From CAYMJV01 sp964390545 (GTDB lineage: Bacteria > Desulfobacterota > BSN033 > UBA1163): DNA of 21,332 nucleotides. The position numbers were made by a program, and so were the translations under genes. Shown here in pieces: positions 1-7,928 of this stretch. Numbering within the stretch: the first letter of the stretch is position 1; every line of letters begins with the position of its first letter. The stretch is taken from the NCBI GenBank assembly GCA_964390545.1, contig CAYMJV010000053.1, positions 1-21,332 of the forward strand. The letters run 5' to 3'. A model generated the notes under the pieces. The model saw only the letters and a list, made by a program, of their open reading frames with translations. It made no database searches and was not told where the DNA came from.

Positions 1-550
1 CGGTGATCATGTCTTCCGGATAATAGGGGGGAGATTCCGGAAGGGCCTCCATGATTTCCTCCAACAGGATCTCTACCCCTTCTCCCTTAATCGCCGAGAT
101 CGGGAAAATGGCTTGAAAGGGATGAAGCTTTTGATATCGATCGATGATGGGCAGAAGCGTCTCTTTCTTCACACAATCGATCTTATTGATGATGAGAAAA
201 GGGACCCCCTGGCTTCCTTTGAGGGATTCGATCATCTGCCGATCCACTTCGATGAGAGGAGATGTTGCCTCAATAACGAAAAGGAGGACATCGGCCTCTC
301 GGCTTGAGGCAATAGCCGTTTGGACCATTCGTTGGTTCAAGGCGGATCGTCCTTTATGGAGTCCAGGGGTATCGAGGAAGATCATTTGACCTCCTTCGAC
401 ATGTTTGATGCCGAGAATCCGGTTTCGTGTGGTCTGGGGTTTTTCAGCGACAATGGCAATCTTTTCGCCCAGGATGCGGTTGAAAAGAGTCGATTTTCCG
501 ACATTGGGCCTTCCCAGAATGGAGATGAAACCAGATTTAAAAGAGACCAT
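1..550 (-). CDS. era: GTPase Era, N-terminal part (cut by window edge)
   Basis: Era is an essential GTPase that binds 16S rRNA and helps mature the 30S subunit. Reading leftward from ATG at 550, the protein shows the G1 loop GRPNVGKST at about residues 13-21, the Era-typical switch I stretch KPQTTRNRI, the G3 motif DTPG, the G4 motif NKID and a G5-like SAIKG, followed by PESPPLYPEDMIT, which matches the linker just before the Era KH domain. The C-terminal KH domain lies beyond position 1, so the gene is truncated only by the window. The ribosome binding site is poor: AAGG touches the ATG. The gene follows lon after about 206 bp that contain a dyad repeat. The PQTTR signature and the linker make Era much more likely than Der or another TrmE-class GTPase. 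Confidence 0.95.
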   Translation of the reverse strand, partial: MVSFKSGFISILGRPNVGKSTLFNRILGEKIAIVAEKPQTTRNRILGIKHVEGGQMIFLDTPGLHKGRSALNQRMVQTAIASSREADVLLFVIEATSPLIEVDRQMIESLKGSQGVPFLIINKIDCVKKETLLPIIDRYQKLHPFQAIFPISAIKGEGVEILLEEIMEALPESPPYYPEDMIT

Positions 551-570
551 CCTTATAAATTACAAATCCC

Positions 571-686
571 AGTTTCCAAATTTCAAATAAATTCCAAGCA
601 CCAATATCCAATGACCGAAACTCTTGTTTGGAACTTCGAATTTTGGTCATTGGAATTTGTTTGGGATTTGGTGCTTGTGATTTGGT
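571..686. repeat. Imperfect inverted-repeat element between lon and era
   Basis: The element is AT-rich and self-complementary. CAAGCACCAA (595-604) pairs with TTGGTGCTTG (668-677), and TCCAATGACC (607-616) pairs with GGTCATTGGA (645-654); each arm is a perfect 10-mer, with an 11-nt bulge difference between the arms. It could fold as a long hairpin in the lon-era transcript or act as a scattered palindromic genomic repeat. It has no coding potential. The composition differs sharply from the flanking genes. Confidence 0.7.
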
Positions 687-756
687 GCTTACCTTAAGAA
701 CAAGGAGATGATTCTTGCAATTTGCTGTCTCGCTTAGGCCCAATGCCCACCTATGG

Positions 757-3087
757 TTAGGGGAGGGTCAGATCAATGACCTCTTGGAAGTGTTCCACCA
801 AGACCAGGTTCATCTCCCTCTTGATATAGTCAGGAATGTCACTGAGATTTTCTTCATTCTTTTTGGGGAGGATTACCGTCTTCACTCCCGCCCTTCGAGC
901 CGCAAGGACTTTCTCCTTGATCCCGCCGACCGGAAGGACCCTGCCGCTTAAGGTCAATTCCCCCGTCATGGCAACCTCATGGGGAACGGCCTTCTCCTTC
1001 AAGAGAGAAAGAATGGCGATGGCAATGGTAATCCCGGCAGAAGGCCCATCCTTCGGAGTTGCCCCGGCTGGAACGTGGATATGAAGATCGCATTCTTGGT
1101 AAAAATTTTCAGCAAGTCGAAGGGAATGGGCATTGCTTCGAATAAAAGAGAGAGCCGCCTGCGCGGATTCCTTCATCACTTCTCCGAGAGAGCCCGTGAG
1201 GATGAGACCTTTGTCCCCTTTCATCTTAGAGGCTTCAATAAAGAGAATATCGCCTCCATTCTCCGTCCAGGCTAACCCGGTCGCCACGCCAATACGGTCT
1301 TTCTCCTGAGCGACTTCACGAAAGAATTTCCGGGGGCCCAGGAACTCTTCCACGAGGGCCTCATCCATGACCTCCTTGGAGGCATTCCCCATGGCCACGC
1401 CTTTCGCCACTTTCCGGCAGAGGGTGGCGATCTCCCGCTCTAAATTTCGAACCCCTGCTTCCCGCGTATATTCCCGGATGATTTTATAAACCGCTTCCTG
1501 GGTGAAGGTGAGGGGATGATCCTTCAAACCATTCTCCTCTTTTTGGTGGGGAATCAGAAATTGAAAGGCGATTTTTTCTTTTTCCTCCTCCGTATAACCT
1601 GACAGATGGATCACCTCCATCCGATCCAGCAGGGCCGGGGGAATGGGAGCGAGGGTATTGGCCGTCGTAATGAAAAGGACATGGGAGAGATCGAAGGGCA
1701 CATCCAGATAATGATCCGTAAAGGAAAAATTCTGTTCAGGGTCGAGGGCCTCGAGAAGCGCGGCCGCCGGGTCCCCTCGCACATCCGTACCCACTTTATC
1801 CACTTCGTCGAGCATGAACACCGGGTTCGAAGTTTCGGTCCTTCTGATCTCTTGAATGATCCGGCCAGGAAGGGCTCCCACATAGGTTCGCCGGTGTCCC
1901 CGAATCTCCGCTTCGTCTCTTACCCCTCCCAGAGAGATCCGGATGAACTTTCTCTCCAGAGCTCGGGCTATGGAGCGCCCCAGGGACGTCTTGCCTACTC
2001 CGGGAGGGCCGACAAAGCAGAGGATGGGACCCTTCATGGGATCCTTCAATTTCTTTACGGCCAGAAATTCCAAGATCCGATCCTTGACCTTTTCAAGATC
2101 GTAATGGTCCTCATCAAGAACGGTGCGGGCCCGGTTGAGATCCAGGTTATCCACGGTCTTCTTATTCCATGGCACGGTGACGAGGTAGTCGAGGTAGGTT
2201 CTGGAGACCGTGTATTCCGCAGAGATCGGATTCATCCGTTCCAGTCGATTAATCTCCTTGTTAGCAATCTCTTCCACCTTCTGAGGCATACCAGCATTTC
2301 GAACCTTTTCTCGAAGTTCGTAAATCTCTGCCAGACCGGGGTCCTCCTCAGCCATCTCCTTCCCTCCCCTCATGGAGGGGCGGAAGGCATGTTCCTTCTG
2401 GAATTTTCCTGTCTCCTTACCCGAATGGACCAACGGATGAGGCCTGACGGAGAAGGACTGGACTTCTCGACTCAAGTGGTCATAGACCTTTTTCAAACGG
2501 TCCATGGGATCGATGGTTTCGAAAATCTCCTGCTGCTCTTTGATTCCCAGATGAAGGGTAATGGCAATCAGATCAGCGAGTCGGCCTGGATGATCAATCT
2601 TATCCAGGGTCCTCAGCACCTCTTCGGGAAGCGGCCTCCCCATGGAAAGGGAAATTTTGAAGAGCGTTCCGATGCTTTGAACAAGGGTTTCGGAAAGAAC
2701 GGTTCTCTCCTGGGGTTCACTCACCTCTTTGATATCTGCCTTAAGAAAATGGGCCTCCTGGGTAATGTTGTGGAGGAAGACCCTTGAAAGACCTTCCACA
2801 AAGATCTTCATCCCTTTATTCGGCAACTTGACCAATTGAAGAATTTTACAAACTGTTCCTACCGAGAGAAGGTCTTTGGGCTTGGGGTCTTTCACGTTCG
2901 GGTCCCGCTGGCCCACACACCCAACCAGGCTGTTCTCCAGGATCACCTTGTTCAACAGGTTGAGGACATCATCCGATTGAAAAAAGAGAGGGGCCACCAC
3001 ATAAGGAAAGACGATGGTCTCTTTGAGGGGAATGAAGATGAGCCGTGGCGGTATGGAATAATTTTCTGTTTTGTAGAGATATTTCAC
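757..3087 (-). CDS. lon: ATP-dependent protease Lon
   Basis: Lon is a cytosolic hexameric AAA+ serine protease that degrades misfolded and regulatory proteins. With the GTG start at 3087 it has 776 residues, normal for the family. It shows an N-terminal substrate-recognition domain (IPLKETIVFPYVVAPLF near residue 20), a helical linker, Walker A GPPGVGKTS at about 360, Walker B VFMLDEVDK, and a C-terminal protease domain with PKDGPSAG (Ser about 683) and GGIKEKVLAA (Lys about 726). The Ser-Lys spacing of 43 is as in E. coli Lon. The longer frame starting at TTG 3117 is rejected because that codon sits at the predicted transcription start. GTG 3087 has AGGAG six bases upstream. Transcription should come from the promoter at 3123-3150. 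Confidence 0.97.
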   Translation of the reverse strand: MKYLYKTENYSIPPRLIFIPLKETIVFPYVVAPLFFQSDDVLNLLNKVILENSLVGCVGQRDPNVKDPKPKDLLSVGTVCKILQLVKLPNKGMKIFVEGLSRVFLHNITQEAHFLKADIKEVSEPQERTVLSETLVQSIGTLFKISLSMGRPLPEEVLRTLDKIDHPGRLADLIAITLHLGIKEQQEIFETIDPMDRLKKVYDHLSREVQSFSVRPHPLVHSGKETGKFQKEHAFRPSMRGGKEMAEEDPGLAEIYELREKVRNAGMPQKVEEIANKEINRLERMNPISAEYTVSRTYLDYLVTVPWNKKTVDNLDLNRARTVLDEDHYDLEKVKDRILEFLAVKKLKDPMKGPILCFVGPPGVGKTSLGRSIARALERKFIRISLGGVRDEAEIRGHRRTYVGALPGRIIQEIRRTETSNPVFMLDEVDKVGTDVRGDPAAALLEALDPEQNFSFTDHYLDVPFDLSHVLFITTANTLAPIPPALLDRMEVIHLSGYTEEEKEKIAFQFLIPHQKEENGLKDHPLTFTQEAVYKIIREYTREAGVRNLEREIATLCRKVAKGVAMGNASKEVMDEALVEEFLGPRKFFREVAQEKDRIGVATGLAWTENGGDILFIEASKMKGDKGLILTGSLGEVMKESAQAALSFIRSNAHSLRLAENFYQECDLHIHVPAGATPKDGPSAGITIAIAILSLLKEKAVPHEVAMTGELTLSGRVLPVGGIKEKVLAARRAGVKTVILPKKNEENLSDIPDYIKREMNLVLVEHFQEVIDLTLP

Positions 3088-3122
3088 AAAAAACTCCTGC
3101 TCGTGACTGAAACACAAAAAAT

Positions 3123-3150
3123 ATTATACGAAAAAGGGGGGATTTGTCAA
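3123..3150 (-). promoter_or_regulatory. Consensus sigma-70 promoter of lon
   Basis: On the minus strand there is TTGACA (3150-3145), a 16-bp spacer, then TATAAT (3128-3123). Both hexamers match consensus perfectly. The predicted start is near 3116, which gives a leader of about 29 nt with AGGAG before GTG 3087. The -35 box overlaps the stop codon of the upstream thioredoxin gene (3147-3149). I see no sigma-32-type heat-shock promoter in the same place. Confidence 0.9.
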
Positions 3151-3713
3151 CGAAGGTCGAAAAGTTCTTTGACTGCAGACCAAGCCTTTGGTGAAACCCA
3201 GTCTCTCTCACCGACCACAGTGCCTACAATCAACCCTTCCTGGCTGATGAGAAACGATACAGGAATAAAATTGACTCCATAGGATCGGGCTGTTTTGGCT
3301 TTGGGATCTAACAGAACAGGTAGGGTAACTTTCTTCTCTTTAATGAGGCGCTGGACTTTTTTCTCCTTTTCCCCATCAATAGCAGCAAGGAGAATGACCA
3401 GCTGATCTTTCCTTCCTTCGGAGAATTTTTCCATCATCGGAAGCTCTTCCACGCAGCTAGGACACCAGGTGGCCCAAAACTTTAACAAAATGTGTTTTCC
3501 CTTGAGGTCATTGAGAATGACCTGGTTCCCGTCCAAAGTTTTCAAGCAAAAAGAAGGGGCTTTCCTCTCCACTAGAGATTTCACCACTCCAAAGGAATCG
3601 CAAGCGGAGGAGATTTGAGAAGATGCGGAAGACTGATCTTGGGCCATAACGGAGGTGATGATAAAAGGAACCATCGCCAGGATTACCAAAAGAAGGCCGA
3701 TGCTCTTTTTCAC
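3147..3713 (-). CDS. TlpA/ResA-like periplasmic thioredoxin
   Basis: This is a 188-residue secreted thiol-disulfide protein. It has a signal peptide (KK then a hydrophobic stretch, with likely cleavage after SVMA near residue 24), the redoxin fold (APSFCLKTLDGN; LLKFWATWCPSC) with the redox pair Cys84-Cys87, and a cis-proline loop (FIPVSFLI). The CPSC active site and the central alpha insertion fit TlpA/ResA reductases that reduce apocytochrome or other periplasmic thiols; the exact partner cannot be told. Further cysteines at 38 and 56 are unusual. The GTG start at 3713 is preceded by GGAG seven bases upstream; an ATG two bases further up leads straight to a stop. It is divergent from ssb. 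No cytochrome biogenesis genes are adjacent. Confidence 0.88.
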   Translation of the reverse strand: MKKSIGLLLVILAMVPFIITSVMAQDQSSASSQISSACDSFGVVKSLVERKAPSFCLKTLDGNQVILNDLKGKHILLKFWATWCPSCVEELPMMEKFSEGRKDQLVILLAAIDGEKEKKVQRLIKEKKVTLPVLLDPKAKTARSYGVNFIPVSFLISQEGLIVGTVVGERDWVSPKAWSAVKELFDLR

Positions 3714-3853
3714 ATCCGTTCTCCTATCAGAGGCACACTAAAAGGCTAAAACAAAATCCATGCTCCGTCAATATCTTCTTCTTGAAATGAGGTTTTAGAA
3801 ATGGTAACCTGCAGGTAGACTGAAGGGGAGATGTTTAAAGGGAGGAGGGATTT

Positions 3854-4276
3854 ATGGCTGGAGTGAATAAAGTCATTCTTATCGGTAATTTGGGGGCAGA
3901 TCCTGAGGTGAAGTATTTAAGCAGCGGGACGACCGTTGCCAATTTCCGAATGGCCACGACAGAAAATCGGGTCAGTCGGTCTGGGGAAAAGACCGCCAGC
4001 ACCGAATGGCACAGGATTGTCGCTTTTGGTCGATTGGCCGAGATATGCGGGGAATATCTTAATAAGGGGAAACAGGTCTATATCGAAGGTCGGCTTCGAA
4101 CTCGAACATGGGAAGACAAGGACGGAAACAAGAGGTCAACCACTGAAATTGTCGCAGCTCGGATGCAGATGCTGGGAGCGCCAGGAGGTCCCGCCGAAGC
4201 GGTCCTCGCCGAAAAGTATCCGGATACCGATCAAGAGTCACCCCCCCCCGGATCCGACGATGAGGTCCCGTTCTAA
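3854..4276 (+). CDS. ssb: Single-stranded DNA-binding protein SSB
   Basis: SSB coats single-stranded DNA in replication, repair and recombination and recruits partners through its acidic tail. The 140-residue protein begins MAGVNKVILIGNLGADPE, the canonical first strand of the OB fold, and continues with STEWHRIVAFGRLAEICGEYL, GKQVYIEGRLRTRTW and the C-terminal tip DDEVPF, a conservative version of DDDIPF. A strong GGAGGAGGG ribosome binding site lies six bases before the ATG. The linker between the OB fold and the tip is short. It is transcribed alone and converges on rodA. Confidence 0.97.
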   Translation: MAGVNKVILIGNLGADPEVKYLSSGTTVANFRMATTENRVSRSGEKTASTEWHRIVAFGRLAEICGEYLNKGKQVYIEGRLRTRTWEDKDGNKRSTTEIVAARMQMLGAPGGPAEAVLAEKYPDTDQESPPPGSDDEVPF

Positions 4277-4284
4277 TGAGTAAT

Positions 4285-4338
4285 GAGTTCGGAGTTATGA
4301 GTTCGGAGCGAAAGATCAAGACAGAAAACTCCGAACTC
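4285..4338. terminator. Dyad repeat between convergent ssb and rodA, possible bidirectional terminator
   Basis: GAGTTCGGAGTT (4285-4296) and AACTCCGAACTC (4327-4338) form a perfect 12-bp inverted repeat with a 30-nt loop. Additional AGTTCGGAG and CTCCGAACT copies at 4299-4307 and 4351-4359 allow alternative pairings. The element sits between the stop codons of two convergent genes, the usual place for a bidirectional terminator, but no strong U-tract follows either arm. It could equally be a scattered palindromic repeat. Confidence 0.5.
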
Positions 4339-4363
4339 CGAACTAATTACTCCGAACTTGAAT

Positions 4364-5461
4364 TTAGAAAAGATATCTCCTCATACTCACATTGAGAAGG
4401 AGCCCGATTCCGATCAAAGTAGAAACAAGGAAGGACCCGCCATAACTGAGCAAAGGAAGAGGAATTCCCACCACCGGCATTAAGCCCAGTACCATCGCGA
4501 TATTGATGAAGACGTGCCAGAAGAGGATGGCCACCACCCCGAAGGAGAGGACCGCACCAAACCGGTCTTTGGCCTGGACCGCAATCCGGAGCCCCCACAT
4601 AATCAAGGAAAAGTAGAGAAGCATGACCAACAGGGACCCGATCAGACCCCATTCCTCCCCTATAACAGAGAAGATAAAGTCGGTCTGTTGCTCGGGGAGA
4701 AACCCAAGTTTGCACTGCGTCCCATTCATAAAGCCCTTCCCCATAATCCCTCCGGATCCAACCGCGATCTTTGATTGAATGAGATGATAGCCAGCACCCA
4801 AGGGATCGAGATCTGGATTGAAGAAGGTGATGATCCGCTTCTTCTGATACTCCTTCAGAAACCGCCAGACGAGAGGCAAGATGGAGGCTCCCACGATGAC
4901 GATGGCGAGTAATGAAGACCAGCGGATTTTCACGAACAGAAGGGTGGAGAAAAAGACCAGGAGAAGAATGATGGCCGTTCCCAGATCGGGTTGTTTCAGA
5001 ATCAGAATCATGGGGATTATGAGGAGAAGGAAGGGAAAAGCCAGATGCTTCAAGGAATATCCCTCCCGACCTGGAGGCCTATGAAAAAACTTTGCCAGGG
5101 CCAAAATGAACGAGATCTTGACCAATTCAGAAGGTTGGAAATTAATAAATCCGATCTTGATCCACCTCTGGGCTCCAGAGGTGATGATGCCATAGGCTAA
5201 CACCCCTACGAGAAAGAACAGCGCAACAGAATAGACGATATAGGCGAAGTCCGAGTAAAAGCGGTATTCGACAAAAGCGATCGTGATCATCAATACCAGG
5301 CCGATGAGCAGCCAGAAGGTCTGCTTGAGATAGACCGGTGTGCCGGAGACCGTCCAGTCGGCAGTGATGCTGTAAAGGTTGAGAATCCCGATGGAGGCGA
5401 GGATAAGGACCAACCCCAGCAGCGTCCAATCGAAATGGATGAAGAGGCGTCGATCAATCAT
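4364..5461 (-). CDS. rodA: Rod-shape glycosyltransferase RodA (SEDS family)
   Basis: RodA is the polytopic inner-membrane peptidoglycan polymerase of the elongasome and pairs with the class B PBP MrdA. The protein of 365 residues starts MIDRRLFIHFDW, typical for RodA, and has about ten hydrophobic segments. Family signatures are QPDLGTAIILLLVF, the loop GSGGIMGKGFMNGTQ...LGFLPEQQTDFIFSVIGEEWG, and the C-terminal PVVGIPLPLLSYGGS. The ATG at 5461 overlaps the stop of a 21-codon ORF (ATGA), suggesting translational coupling. A GTG four codons upstream (5473) is an alternative start with AAGGAA very close. It is the last gene of the mreBCD-mrdA-rodA operon. Confidence 0.95.
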   Translation of the reverse strand: MIDRRLFIHFDWTLLGLVLILASIGILNLYSITADWTVSGTPVYLKQTFWLLIGLVLMITIAFVEYRFYSDFAYIVYSVALFFLVGVLAYGIITSGAQRWIKIGFINFQPSELVKISFILALAKFFHRPPGREGYSLKHLAFPFLLLIIPMILILKQPDLGTAIILLLVFFSTLLFVKIRWSSLLAIVIVGASILPLVWRFLKEYQKKRIITFFNPDLDPLGAGYHLIQSKIAVGSGGIMGKGFMNGTQCKLGFLPEQQTDFIFSVIGEEWGLIGSLLVMLLYFSLIMWGLRIAVQAKDRFGAVLSFGVVAILFWHVFINIAMVLGLMPVVGIPLPLLSYGGSFLVSTLIGIGLLLNVSMRRYLF

Positions 5462-5523
5462 ATGGGTTGACACGGTTCCTTGAGTTTATTGAGTTCACCA
5501 GACACCAAGGCATCCCGAACCAC
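5458..5523 (-). CDS. Possible 21-codon coupling peptide between mrdA and rodA
   Basis: The frame begins at GTG 5523 with AAGGAG five bases upstream, starting 11 bases after the mrdA stop. It encodes 21 residues (VVRDALVSGELNKLKEP at the start) and ends in TGA that overlaps the rodA ATG as ATGA. The rodA ATG itself lacks a properly spaced ribosome binding site, so ribosomes finishing this frame could reinitiate on rodA. The peptide matches no family that I recognise and may be only a coupling device. It could also be a remnant or chance. Confidence 0.4.
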   Translation of the reverse strand: MVRDALVSGELNKLKEPCQPI

Positions 5524-5534
5524 CTTGTCTCCTT

Positions 5535-7400
5535 CTAGTCGGATTCCATCGAACTGCTCGCCACCTTGGAAGGAGCGACCTGTTCCGGAGCGAGATATTT
5601 CTCAATCACCCTTTTGGCAATGGGAGCGGCGGCTGCCCCTCCATAGCCTCCATGTTCCACCAGGACCACCACTGCGATGATGGGATCTTCAAAAGGGGCA
5701 TAGGCAACGAACCAAGCATGATCCTTAAACTTCAGAGGCATTCGATCCATATCTCCCTTTTTGAAATCTTGCGCCATCTTGATCACCTGGGCCGTTCCGG
5801 TCTTCCCTGCGACTTTGAAATCCTTGAGGGCGCAAGCCCATCCTGTTCCATGAGGGTCGTTGACCGCTCCCATCAGAGCTTCCTGAATGAAATGGAGTGT
5901 CTTCTCAGAGATGTCCACCCGAGCGACTTCTACCGGGGGATAATCTTTCAATGTGTTTCCATAGATGTCTTCTACTTTTTCCACCACCTGTGGAAGGTAA
6001 AGCTTCCCTCCGTTGGCGACCGCTGAAATGAGCATCAGGAGTTGAAGGGGTGTGGCATTAATGTATCCCTGTCCAACCGCCAAAGACAGGGTTTCACCAC
6101 TATACCAAGGGGCCCCTAACCGCCTCTTCTTCCAAGAAGTGGAGGGAACGATTCCTGACTTTTCATGGGGAAGGGCGATCCCAGTAAGACCCCCTAATCC
6201 GAACTCCTGGGCATAGTGAGCAATGGCGTCAACGCCTACTTTTAGTCCCACCTGATAGAAATAGATATCACACGATTCGACGATGGCCCGATGAAGGTTA
6301 ATCGTCCCATGCCCTCCCTCTTTATAGCATCGGAAATCCCGATTTCCATAAGGGTAGACACCTTTGCAAGTCAACTGGGTATTCGGGGTGATGACTCCCG
6401 TTTCCAGACCCGCAATGGCGGTAATGATTTTGAATACAGAACCAGGAGGATATTGGCCCTGAATCCCTTTATTCTGGAGTGGAGAAAAAGGATTCTCCGT
6501 GAGAGATTTCCACTCTTCCGAGGAGATGTTTCTCGCAAAGGTGTCAGGATCAAAAGAGGGCTTGCTCACCATCGCCAAGACCCGACCGCTTTTGGGATCC
6601 ATGGCAATAAGGGCTCCTGTCTTTTCCTGAAAAGCCTCTTCCGCAACCCTCTGAAGGTCGAAGTCAATCGTCAGGGTAAGGTTATTTCCAGGGAAGGACT
6701 CGACGCTTCCGAGGTCCTTGATCTCGCGTCCCAAGGCATCCACTTCAATCTGCCGGCCTCCATCTACACCTCTGAGATAGGTCTCCCATTGATATTCCAC
6801 TCCATATTTTCCAATCATGGCCCCCATTCGATAGGGAGATCCTGCGGACTGCCTCAATTCATTCTCATCCACCTCTCCCAAGTAACCAATGAGATGAGAA
6901 GCCAGAGGACCATGGTGATAGGTCCTCCTGGGTCTTACATCCACAAAGAGGCCCGGGAGATGGACCCGGCTGGTTTCGAGTCTGGCTAGTTCATTCCATT
7001 CAATATCCGACTTGATCTTCACCGGGCGAAAAGGTGTCCGTTTTTTCTGAGTCTGGAGTTTCTCCTTGATCCCCTCTGGATTCATATTCAACATCTGTCC
7101 CACTCTGACCAGAACTTCCGGATTCTCCTTCAAGTCCTCAGGAACGAGATAGACTTCGAAGGAAGGACGATTAAGAGCTAAGAGCCGACCTTTGCGGTCC
7201 AAGATCATCCCCCGAGCAGCAGGGTTTTCGCGAATCCGGATGCAGTTATTCGTCGACATCTGCCGGAAGTCACTTCCTTTGATCACCTGAAAGTACCAGA
7301 GAGAGATGAGGATCACAGAAAAGGCGATGGTTGAAAAGGCAACGAAATACCGATACCTTCCTCTGAACTCCTCCATCCTTTGGGTGTTCAATTCCATCAT
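5535..7400 (-). CDS. mrdA: Penicillin-binding protein 2 (elongasome transpeptidase)
   Basis: MrdA is the class B transpeptidase that cross-links peptidoglycan during elongation, working with RodA. The 621-residue protein has one N-terminal membrane anchor (about residues 18-38: FVAFSTIAFSVILISLWYF), a pedestal/dimerisation domain (NPAARGMILDRKGRLLALN), and a transpeptidase domain with the SxxK motif in PPGSVFK (Ser about 321), an ESCD motif as the SxD/SxN element, and KTGTAQ (Lys about 533). Length and motif order are standard for PBP2. The ATG lies three bases after the mreD stop, so translation is probably coupled, with GGGGGTAG as ribosome binding site. A second ATG follows at once. Confidence 0.97.
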   Translation of the reverse strand: MMELNTQRMEEFRGRYRYFVAFSTIAFSVILISLWYFQVIKGSDFRQMSTNNCIRIRENPAARGMILDRKGRLLALNRPSFEVYLVPEDLKENPEVLVRVGQMLNMNPEGIKEKLQTQKKRTPFRPVKIKSDIEWNELARLETSRVHLPGLFVDVRPRRTYHHGPLASHLIGYLGEVDENELRQSAGSPYRMGAMIGKYGVEYQWETYLRGVDGGRQIEVDALGREIKDLGSVESFPGNNLTLTIDFDLQRVAEEAFQEKTGALIAMDPKSGRVLAMVSKPSFDPDTFARNISSEEWKSLTENPFSPLQNKGIQGQYPPGSVFKIITAIAGLETGVITPNTQLTCKGVYPYGNRDFRCYKEGGHGTINLHRAIVESCDIYFYQVGLKVGVDAIAHYAQEFGLGGLTGIALPHEKSGIVPSTSWKKRRLGAPWYSGETLSLAVGQGYINATPLQLLMLISAVANGGKLYLPQVVEKVEDIYGNTLKDYPPVEVARVDISEKTLHFIQEALMGAVNDPHGTGWACALKDFKVAGKTGTAQVIKMAQDFKKGDMDRMPLKFKDHAWFVAYAPFEDPIIAVVVLVEHGGYGGAAAAPIAKRVIEKYLAPEQVAPSKVASSSMESD

Positions 7401-7403
7401 CGT

Positions 7404-7928
7404 CTACCCCCGTTCCCTCAAACCCATCCCCTGCGTCTGGAAAAGAGTGAGGAAGATCTTCTGAAGAAAGAAGAAGAGGACAGGAGTGATCATCCCCGTG
7501 AGAAAGGACTGGGGGAGGAAGAACGTAAAGAAAGGAGAATAAAGGTTTCCGAGAGGCGCAGGATTGAGAGCGGCTAACAGGGTTAAGATGAGAAGGCCTT
7601 CAAACAGAGCAAAGACAAAGACGAAAAGGGACTGAGAAGGAAGACTCTCAAGGTAGAATCGACCTTTAAAGAGTTGAGCCAGATAGAAGAGGAGGGGCCG
7701 GGTGAAGGTGTAGAGGCCGAAGGAATTTCCAGAGAAGAGATCCATGAGATATCCCAAAAAGAGAGCGTGGATTCCTCCTGAGACCGGTGGCAAGGTGAAT
7801 CCCCAGTAGAGGATGAGCACCAGGATGATGTCCGGGCGGATCCTCTGGATGGGGAGGTAGGACAACAACGTTGTCTGGAGGGTCAAGAAAAGGATCCCTA
7901 ATAAGAAGAGGATGGCATGTCGTTTCAT
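7404..7928 (-). CDS. mreD: Rod-shape-determining membrane protein MreD
   Basis: The 174-residue, very hydrophobic protein has about five membrane segments, begins MKRHAILFLLGILFL, and carries the MreD-like GGIHALFLGYLMDLFSG and GLYTFTRPLLFYLA stretches. MreD is an inner-membrane partner of MreC in the elongasome; its biochemical role is not settled. Its start overlaps the mreC stop by four bases (ATGA). Sequence alone is weakly diagnostic for MreD, but its position between mreC and mrdA makes the call firm. Confidence 0.93.
   Translation of the reverse strand: MKRHAILFLLGILFLTLQTTLLSYLPIQRIRPDIILVLILYWGFTLPPVSGGIHALFLGYLMDLFSGNSFGLYTFTRPLLFYLAQLFKGRFYLESLPSQSLFVFVFALFEGLLILTLLAALNPAPLGNLYSPFFTFFLPQSFLTGMITPVLFFFLQKIFLTLFQTQGMGLRERG

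Noticed and set aside
1606..2787. 393-codon open frame on the plus strand
   Set aside because: It lies wholly antisense to the AAA+ region of lon, has no family motifs and no ribosome binding site, and arises from the codon bias of lon.
3085..3117. TTG at 3117 as the lon start
   Set aside because: It coincides with the predicted transcription start and has no ribosome binding site; GTG 3087 has AGGAG at ideal spacing.
6291..6989. 232-codon open frame on the plus strand
   Set aside because: Antisense shadow of mrdA; no motif and no ribosome binding site.
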